From the NCBI GenBank assembly GCA_937879825.1, contig CALFMQ010000059.1:1-10994 (forward strand): 10,994 nucleotides of DNA. The letters run 5' to 3'. This stretch comes from an uncultured Phycisphaerales bacterium (GTDB taxonomy: Bacteria; Planctomycetota; Phycisphaerae; Phycisphaerales; UBA1924). A program made the translations under genes and the position numbers. The number at the start of each line of letters is the position of its first letter. Position 1 is the first letter of the stretch. Shown here piece after piece: positions 6,157 through 10,994 of the stretch. The notes under the pieces are model-generated. The model was not told where the DNA came from. It did not search any database and saw nothing but the letters and a program-made list of their open reading frames with translations.

Positions 6157-9004
6157 GATCGTGGTTGCAGTCATCGCCGTGGTTGGAGAGGTTGCGGGCC
6201 TCTTGTCCGAAGAACGAGAAGGGCATCGAGGCGCCCGCGGCGGCGTCCTTGATGTTGAAGATGGTCTGCGCGTTGAGCGTGCGACCGATTCTGCTCTTGG
6301 CGTCTTCGAGGTGCGCGAGTGTGTAGGGATCGATGCGGTCGGCCGAGCCGTTCTTGGTGAGCGCTTCGATCTTGGTGTTGAGTTCCTTGAGCTTGAGCGT
6401 CGCGAGGTCGGCGACCGGCTTTGCGGCGGGGCCGTAGAGACCCTCGGGCATGGCCAGATCGATGAGGCGATCGAGTTGCTCGCTCTGGAGGTTGCGGCGG
6501 AGCGACGAGATCATCGGCTCGCGCGCGGTGTAGCGCTTCTCGAGGCGCTGGTCGAGTTCGGACCAGGCGGCGTCGGTGATTCCGAAGAGGACCTCGGGGA
6601 GTGTGAGGGCGTCCTCGCCGGCGGGGATGCGGAACTCGTTGTCGTAGACACGCGAGAGCGTGGTCGGGTTCATGAGCATGGTCATGGTCGAGGACTGGAT
6701 GGCCAGGACCCGATCGTGGACGGGCCAGGGCGAGTCTTCGAGGGAGCCGCCACGGTCGTACCACTTGTCGACGGTGAGATAGGAGAGGAGTTCGGGGGTG
6801 AGGCCGAACGACTCATCTGTGAAGGCGTTGTCGATGCAGAACTTGAGCGCGGCGCGCTGATCGGCGGCGGGCACGGGCTGAATGGGCGGACGCGCGTTGG
6901 GGTCGCCCTTCTGATCGCGGTTGACGAAGGCGCCGCCGACCCAGTTGGCCATGATGGAGAGCGCGCCCGACTGCTCGCGGAGCGAGAGCATGTAGCCCTG
7001 GCGTGCCTGGTACCAGGACTCGCCGTCCTTGACGTACTTGTCGAGGAGGTTGGAGCGGAAGAAGCGGGCGAGGTCCATCTTGGAGTTGGCGTAGTCGAGG
7101 GGGTTCTTGGCGAAGTCGTAGCGGCGGGCGAGGGGGTCGGAGCCGCCGGTGTCTTCGTCGGTGGCGTAGGCGAGTTGGGGCTCGGCGACGCGCTTGAGGA
7201 CTTCCTTGAGGTCGCCGTTGGTGTAGCCGTACTCGATGGCCCACATGTCGTAGGGGCCGATGTCGATCGGCGCGTAGTCGCCCTGGATGAGGTTCTCATC
7301 GAGGTTGATGTTGAGGGGGTGGTAGTCCATCACGGAGCCGGACCATGTGGTCTTGCCCTTGAGCTTGTCGGAGTTGACCTCTTCGAGGTCGTAGACGGAA
7401 GAGGCCTTGAAGTTGTGACGGAGGCCCAAGGTGTGCCCGACTTCGTGCGCGACGAGGTCGGCGAGGAGCGGACCGACGAAGGACTCGGGGACGCCGTCGA
7501 GGATGTCGCCCTCGGCGGCCTGGGCGTCGGCGCCTCGGGCCATTTCGATGAAGCCGACCATCTCGCCCATCGCGCGGACCATCGCCATGTCGTAGGCCTT
7601 GCCGGAAGCGGCGTTGCAGAAACCGTTCATCTGCGAGAGGCGGCCGACGAGGCCGTCGTACTCCTCGTCACCGAAGGTGGTGGGATCGGAGTTGGCGATG
7701 GGCGCTCCGCCCATGGGCAGCACGCCCATGGCGCGGCGCTGCGCGATGATGTAGGGGCGCTGCTCGGGCGGCGCGAAACGGACGCGGGGGTCCCATTGGG
7801 GCTTGTCGTTAAGCCATGCGAGCGTCTCGGGGGCCATGCCCTCCATGACAACCTCGGACATGATGTCGTCCCACTGACCCTTGAAGACGCGGAGCCACCC
7901 GTCGGTGAGGACGATGTCGGCGTCGAGGATCTGGCCGGTGAGCGGGTGGACGCGGCTCGGGCCGATGGCGGTGGAGATGTCGTTGGAGAGCCAGAGGATG
8001 AAGTTGTAGCGGGCGTCCTCGGGGTCCTTATCCATGTGGGCGCCGGTGGCCTTGTCCTGGAAGAAGACCTGGACGGCGTCCTGGATGCCGACGTTCTCGA
8101 AGGCCTTGTTCCACATCAGGGTGCCTTCTTTGATCCAGCGGCGGTAGCGCACGGGGACGGTGTGCTCGACGTAGAAAATGATGGGTTCTTTGGGGGGCGA
8201 GAGTTTGAGCGAGGAGTCGGCCTTCTCGAGGTGCCAGCGGTTGATGTAGCGCTTGTACTTGTTGTCGGTGTTGTAGGCGCCGAGGTCGGTGTAGTTGGTG
8301 GTGAAGAACCCGACGCGGTTGTCGGCCTCGCGGGGCTTGTAGCCGGTGTTCTCCGGGATGGTGCGGATGGAGTAGGAGAGGGTGCGGAGGTTGCCGTCAC
8401 GGCCCGGGAGTTCGAAGGAGATCTCGACATTCTCGGGGAAGGCCTTGGCCTTCTTGATGTTGGTGAGTCGGGTCTGGAGGCCGGCGGCGGTGCCGCCGAA
8501 GAAGTTGCTGCCTTCATTGAGTAGCAGCGCATCGAGATCGATGACGGGTCCGCCTCCGGGGCCCATGGTGAGGATGGGGATGTCGAGGATGACGCGGTCG
8601 GTGAAGGTGCGGTTGACCGAGTCCTTGGAGGATGCGTCACCGGAGGTGCGGATCTCGTAGTTGGGCTGGATGAGCGCGAGGCGCTTGTCGTAGCGCTTCC
8701 ACTTGACATACATGTCGGAGCCCTGGAGTCCGGCCCAGCGGTCGCCCGAGGCGACGGTCATGGCGAAGAAGTAGTTCTGGTTCTCGAAGTTGCGCGGGAG
8801 TTCGGCGAGCATCTGGCCGTCTTTGTTGCGGGTCCAGAGCGTCCACATGGAACGGTCTTCGGTGGTGGAAACGACTTTGGTGAAGTCTTCGGAGACCTTG
8901 GAGAACTCGGGGAAGTCGTCGGCGGCGGAGGCGGGGGTCGCGAGCCCCGCGAACGCTGCGATGACGACGGCTGAGAGTGCGAGTCGTTTTCTGGATGCTG
9001 CCAT
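6152..9004 (-). CDS. Secreted zinc-dependent metalloprotease, DUF5117/DUF4953 type
   Basis: 950 residues. A signal peptide covers residues 1-27 (AASRKR, hydrophobic core, cleavage after PASA), so it acts outside the cytoplasm. The catalytic centre is HEVGHTLGLRH at 520-530, the metzincin HExxHxxGxxH motif with zinc ligands His520, His524, His530 and general base Glu521. The Met-turn follows at SVMDY (Met559, Tyr561). The region before the motif (about 30-450) resembles DUF5117 and the catalytic part resembles DUF4953 of the large zinc-dependent metalloproteases common in Planctomycetes and Bacteroidetes (recalled, not searched). Substrate unknown. About 100 helical residues precede an unusual His/Cys-rich end, NHGDDCNHDH. 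AGGAG about seven bases before the ATG sets the start. The gene is preceded by a structured leader and candidate promoter and ends at a terminator, so it is probably monocistronic. Confidence 0.93.
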   Translation of the reverse strand: MAASRKRLALSAVVIAAFAGLATPASAADDFPEFSKVSEDFTKVVSTTEDRSMWTLWTRNKDGQMLAELPRNFENQNYFFAMTVASGDRWAGLQGSDMYVKWKRYDKRLALIQPNYEIRTSGDASSKDSVNRTFTDRVILDIPILTMGPGGGPVIDLDALLLNEGSNFFGGTAAGLQTRLTNIKKAKAFPENVEISFELPGRDGNLRTLSYSIRTIPENTGYKPREADNRVGFFTTNYTDLGAYNTDNKYKRYINRWHLEKADSSLKLSPPKEPIIFYVEHTVPVRYRRWIKEGTLMWNKAFENVGIQDAVQVFFQDKATGAHMDKDPEDARYNFILWLSNDISTAIGPSRVHPLTGQILDADIVLTDGWLRVFKGQWDDIMSEVVMEGMAPETLAWLNDKPQWDPRVRFAPPEQRPYIIAQRRAMGVLPMGGAPIANSDPTTFGDEEYDGLVGRLSQMNGFCNAASGKAYDMAMVRAMGEMVGFIEMARGADAQAAEGDILDGVPESFVGPLLADLVAHEVGHTLGLRHNFKASSVYDLEEVNSDKLKGKTTWSGSVMDYHPLNINLDENLIQGDYAPIDIGPYDMWAIEYGYTNGDLKEVLKRVAEPQLAYATDEDTGGSDPLARRYDFAKNPLDYANSKMDLARFFRSNLLDKYVKDGESWYQARQGYMLSLREQSGALSIMANWVGGAFVNRDQKGDPNARPPIQPVPAADQRAALKFCIDNAFTDESFGLTPELLSYLTVDKWYDRGGSLEDSPWPVHDRVLAIQSSTMTMLMNPTTLSRVYDNEFRIPAGEDALTLPEVLFGITDAAWSELDQRLEKRYTAREPMISSLRRNLQSEQLDRLIDLAMPEGLYGPAAKPVADLATLKLKELNTKIEALTKNGSADRIDPYTLAHLEDAKSRIGRTLNAQTIFNIKDAAAGASMPFSFFGQEARNLSNHGDDCNHDH

Positions 9005-9021
9005 TGATTACTCCTTGCCGG

Positions 9022-9117
9022 GTGACACGAACTGGGTCACGCCGCGACGCACGGTCTGGTGATTGACCGTGTATCGGGGCACGACCCGACAACTACACCA
9101 ACCCACGGGGGCGTGGG
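9022..9117 (-). promoter_or_regulatory. Structured 5' leader of the metalloprotease gene (three inverted repeats)
   Basis: Three inverted repeats lie between the candidate promoter and the ribosome binding site: GTGAC/GTCAC (9022-9026, 9036-9040), CACGGTC/GACCGTG (9050-9056, 9065-9071, eight-base loop) and CCCACG/CGTGGG (9102-9107, 9112-9117, four-base loop). The last two are perfect. They could stabilise the message or control translation. I recognise no known riboswitch or RNA family. Confidence 0.4.
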
Positions 9118-9127
9118 GTACATCATC

Positions 9128-9158
9128 TGTATACACCTCGGCGCGGCCGGGGTGTCAT
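9128..9158 (-). promoter_or_regulatory. Putative metalloprotease promoter with a dyad operator in its spacer
   Basis: On the minus strand ATGACA (9158-9153) matches the -35 consensus at five of six positions and TATACA (9133-9128) matches the -10 at four or five. The spacer is 19 bases, longer than the usual 17. A near-perfect dyad fills it: ACACCTCGGC (9133-9142), GCG, GCCGGGGTGT (9146-9155), with one G-T wobble. A dyad in a 19-bp spacer is the arrangement used by MerR-family activators. The promoter would leave a leader of about 117 bases. Confidence 0.35.
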
Positions 9159-9195
9159 CCACCAGTATTGAAGATGGGACCAATTTTCGCTGATC

Positions 9196-9230
9196 GGCCC
9201 TGATTCTCGGAAATGGCGATCACCAGGGCC
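9196..9230 (-). other. Weak inverted repeat at the 3' end of the UbiA-like gene
   Basis: GGCCCTG (9196-9202) and CAGGGCC (9224-9230) can pair across a 21-base loop. A second pair, TGATCG (9191-9196) and CGATCA (9217-9222), competes with it. No T tract follows on the minus strand. It is a possible weak 3' structure; no standard terminator is visible for this gene. Confidence 0.25.
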
Positions 9231-10212
9231 ACTTTCCGGAGGTGCGGGCGGCCATGAGCGCGATGGTGAGGACGACGAAGGCCGCGCCGGCGGCGCGGCA
9301 TCCGCGATCTCTGAGGGCGAGTTCGGTGGGATCGTCGTAGACGCCTTTATCGAGGAGGACGAAGGAACGGAGCAGGCCGTAGGTGGTGGGGATCACCGTG
9401 ATCCAGAGCAGGTTGAAGCCGTGGGTGTAGAACTCGCTAACTTCTTGCACATAAAGGGTATAGATCACAAGGGTGACGACGGCGGTGACGGCGACGAACA
9501 TCTCGAGTGAGGTGTCGGAATAGCGCTCCTGGACTTTGCGGTGTGCGGCTGCGGCGCCGTCCCCTGTGGCGGCGAGGGTTCGGCGTTCGCCGAGGCGCTT
9601 GCCGAAGGCGAGGTACATGGAGAGGAAGAAAGTGACGGTGAGGAGCCAGTCGGAGGGGACGACCATGACGGCGGCGCAGCCCGCGCCGACGCGGAGGACG
9701 AATCCCAGTGAGAGACTCATGACATCCGCCACGACCTTGTGCTTGAAGTAGTTGGAGTAGGCGACCTCCTTGAGGACGTAGATCACGAGGATGGCCAGGA
9801 CGATGAGCCGCTGATCGAACTCGATCGGAATCGAGAGGGCCAGTGCGGCGGCGGCGGCGTAGAGGAAAAGTCCGAATAACCGGGCTTGTCCGGGGGAGAC
9901 ATGGCCGGCGGCGATCGGGCGTCGGCACTTGCGGGGGTGCAGTTTGTCGGCTTCGCGGTCGGCGAGATCGTTGAAGACGTAGCACCCCGACGAGGCGAGG
10001 GCGAAGGCGGCGGCGGCCATCGCGGCGACCCCCATGACCCACCAGAATGCGAGGTTGCGGGGCTCGTGCAGGAGATCGGGCAGGCCGTAGAAAGGGCCGA
10101 CGAGGACGAACCCGCTCTTGACCCATTGGCGGGGCCGGGCGAGGCGGACGAGGCTGCGCGCCAGCCCGCGGCTCGGGATCGCTTCGGGGTGTGATGCGGG
10201 GGCGTCGGGCAT
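9220..10212 (-). CDS. UbiA-family prenyltransferase, similar to decaprenyl-phosphate phosphoribosyltransferase
   Basis: 330 residues with about eight or nine membrane helices. The first polyprenyl-phosphate and magnesium binding motif is NDLADREAD at 81-89, followed by LHPRKCRRP (91-99). The second conserved region begins YSNYFKHKVVADV (152-164) and continues through SLGFVLRVGAG and GKRLGERR (204-211). The N-terminal LARPRQWVKSGFVL and the later AHRKVQERYSD are typical of the subgroup related to the actinobacterial decaprenyl-phosphate phosphoribosyltransferase rather than UbiA or MenA (recalled). The reaction is probably transfer involving a polyprenyl phosphate in the membrane; the exact substrate is unknown. 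The frame is open to 10365, but the extension is low-quality and would overlap the divergent methyltransferase, so ATG at 10212 is preferred. No strong ribosome binding site is seen. Confidence 0.88.
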   Translation of the reverse strand: MPDAPASHPEAIPSRGLARSLVRLARPRQWVKSGFVLVGPFYGLPDLLHEPRNLAFWWVMGVAAMAAAAFALASSGCYVFNDLADREADKLHPRKCRRPIAAGHVSPGQARLFGLFLYAAAAALALSIPIEFDQRLIVLAILVIYVLKEVAYSNYFKHKVVADVMSLSLGFVLRVGAGCAAVMVVPSDWLLTVTFFLSMYLAFGKRLGERRTLAATGDGAAAAHRKVQERYSDTSLEMFVAVTAVVTLVIYTLYVQEVSEFYTHGFNLLWITVIPTTYGLLRSFVLLDKGVYDDPTELALRDRGCRAAGAAFVVLTIALMAARTSGKWPW

Positions 10213-10298
10213 CGGACTTGAATCGACCCCTTTGCGGTGCGGAGTGCAATGGAAGCGTGCGATCGGGCGTGAAATGGGCGATTGAACTGTGGGGGCGG

Positions 10299-10313
10299 TA
10301 CGCTCGTGAGCGT
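10299..10313 (+). promoter_or_regulatory. Putative -10 (TACGCT) and overlapping dyad before the methyltransferase
   Basis: TACGCT (10299-10304) resembles the proximal -10-like hexamers seen before other genes here, and its context GGTACGCT is nearly that of trpD (GGTACTCT). It overlaps the dyad ACGCTC-GT-GAGCGT (10300-10313), which ends one base before the ATG and could be an operator or a start-site structure. Confidence 0.3.
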
Positions 10314-10314
10314 G

Positions 10315-10994
10315 ATGAGCGACGGGCACCCTGACAACCGGGCGGATGAGTCTTCCGGCGAACATACGGCGGGGGACCTCTCGCGGATCGCGCGGGAGCT
10401 GTACGGGGATGCATCGTTTATGGCGAGAACGCTCGCGGCGTGGCGGCCCTACATCTGCCCCTTTGAGGTGTTGGTGCGTGGTGTCCCGATAGGGTCACGG
10501 GTCCTGGACGTGGGATGCGGCTCCGGATTGTTCGCGGAGCTGCTCGCGGCGAGCGGGCGGGCGCGGGAGGTGGTGGGGTTTGATACATCGCGTGGCGCGA
10601 TCGCGGCTGCGGACGCGATGAAGGGGAGGTTGCCCGAGGGGTCGGCGGGGCTTGCGTTCTGTGTGGTGGACGCGGGGGATGCGTGGCCGGGCGGGGGAGA
10701 TGGATCGGGAGGGTTTGATGTGGTTTCGATCGTGGATGTGATGCACCATTTGCCCAACGGGATTCGGCGTGATGTGGTGAAACGTGCGTGCGGGCGGGTG
10801 CGGGCGGGCGGGGTGTTCTTGTACAAGGACATGTGCCGGCGGCCGCTGTGGCGGCGGGGGATGAACCGGATGCACGATCTGGTGGTGGCGCGGCAATGGA
10901 TCGACGAGGAGCCGATCGGGAACATCGAGGCGTGGGCGCGGGCGGAGGGGATGGAACTTGTGCGGAGCGAGCGGATCAACCGATGGTGGTACGG
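10315..10994 (+). CDS. Class I SAM-dependent methyltransferase (N-terminal 226 residues; runs off right edge)
   Basis: Translated from the ATG at 10315, the frame is open to the window edge (226 complete codons). Motif I for S-adenosylmethionine is VLDVGCGSGLF at 63-73. The acidic residue after strand 2 is Asp90 (VVGFDTS). Strand 4 and its motif are FDVVSIVDVMHHLP (134-147), followed by a post-motif region RVRAGGVFLYKDM (161-173). The downstream segment with NRMHDLVVARQW (184-195) resembles methyltransferases found beside envelope-lipid or glycan genes (recalled). Substrate unknown. It diverges from the UbiA-like gene across 102 bp, so the two may share a regulatory region and act on the same lipid; that is inference. 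Residues 1-25 are polar and variable, and in-frame GTG codons at 10306 and 10312 are alternative starts. Confidence 0.85.
   Translation, partial: MSDGHPDNRADESSGEHTAGDLSRIARELYGDASFMARTLAAWRPYICPFEVLVRGVPIGSRVLDVGCGSGLFAELLAASGRAREVVGFDTSRGAIAAADAMKGRLPEGSAGLAFCVVDAGDAWPGGGDGSGGFDVVSIVDVMHHLPNGIRRDVVKRACGRVRAGGVFLYKDMCRRPLWRRGMNRMHDLVVARQWIDEEPIGNIEAWARAEGMELVRSERINRWWY

Noticed and set aside
6155..8524. A 789-codon open frame on the plus strand, antisense to the metalloprotease
   Set aside because: Its composition is dominated by Gly, Val, Glu, Ala and Asp with no domain, which is what the complement of a GC-rich gene yields. The opposite strand encodes a complete metzincin with a signal peptide, ribosome binding site and terminator.
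10213..10365. N-terminal extension of the UbiA-like frame
   Set aside because: It is hydrophilic, without family similarity, and would overlap the start of the divergent methyltransferase.
1..10994. tRNA, rRNA, CRISPR, insertion sequences, attachment sites or a defence island
   Set aside because: No cloverleaf, regular repeat array, transposase or recombinase motif was seen. The genes are mostly housekeeping with uniform composition, giving no sign of transfer.

Overview
The window is about 11 kb of very GC-rich bacterial chromosome carrying eight protein-coding genes. Six are complete and one runs off each end. I see no rRNA, tRNA, insertion sequence, CRISPR array or other sign of mobile DNA. 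The high GC content, the kinds of proteins and the sequence style (a Lgt with an insertion, an exported DUF5117-type metalloprotease, an exported DUF3352-like protein, a UbiA-like prenyltransferase beside a methyltransferase) suggest a planctomycete, most likely of the Phycisphaerae. That placement is inference from family resemblance and was not searched.

Layout. Bases 1-802 (minus) hold the first 267 codons of a multi-spanning membrane protein resembling cation:proton antiporters. It diverges across 50 bp from lgt (853-1908, plus), the prolipoprotein diacylglyceryl transferase. lgt converges on trxA (1946-2281, minus), and trxA's intrinsic terminator lies inside the last codons of lgt. Upstream of trxA on the same strand are folP (2383-3267), dihydropteroate synthase, and a 563-residue exported protein of unknown function (3264-4955). 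These two overlap by four bases (GTGA) and are probably one operon, perhaps with trxA as a partly independent last gene. trpD (5068-6093, plus) starts divergently from that operon and converges on a large secreted zinc metalloprotease (6152-9004, minus), with two hairpins between them. The metalloprotease has a structured 5' leader. Then come a UbiA-type prenyltransferase (9220-10212, minus) and, divergent from it, a class I SAM-dependent methyltransferase cut by the right edge (10315 onward, plus).

The genes are mostly housekeeping: lipoprotein maturation, redox, folate and tryptophan synthesis. Three envelope or secreted proteins and a probable lipid-modification pair complete the set. No single pathway unites them.

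The most useful observations are regulatory and structural. A TA-containing -10-like hexamer lies close to the start codon of genes without a clear Shine-Dalgarno sequence and further upstream of genes that have one, which suggests some leaderless transcripts. The putative metalloprotease promoter has a 19-bp spacer filled by a dyad, the layout used by MerR-family regulators. TrpD carries two unusual residues in its PRPP-binding motifs. Plus-strand genes favour G-ending codons and minus-strand genes C-ending codons, consistent with strong replication-linked skew. I found no clear new defence or biosynthetic system.
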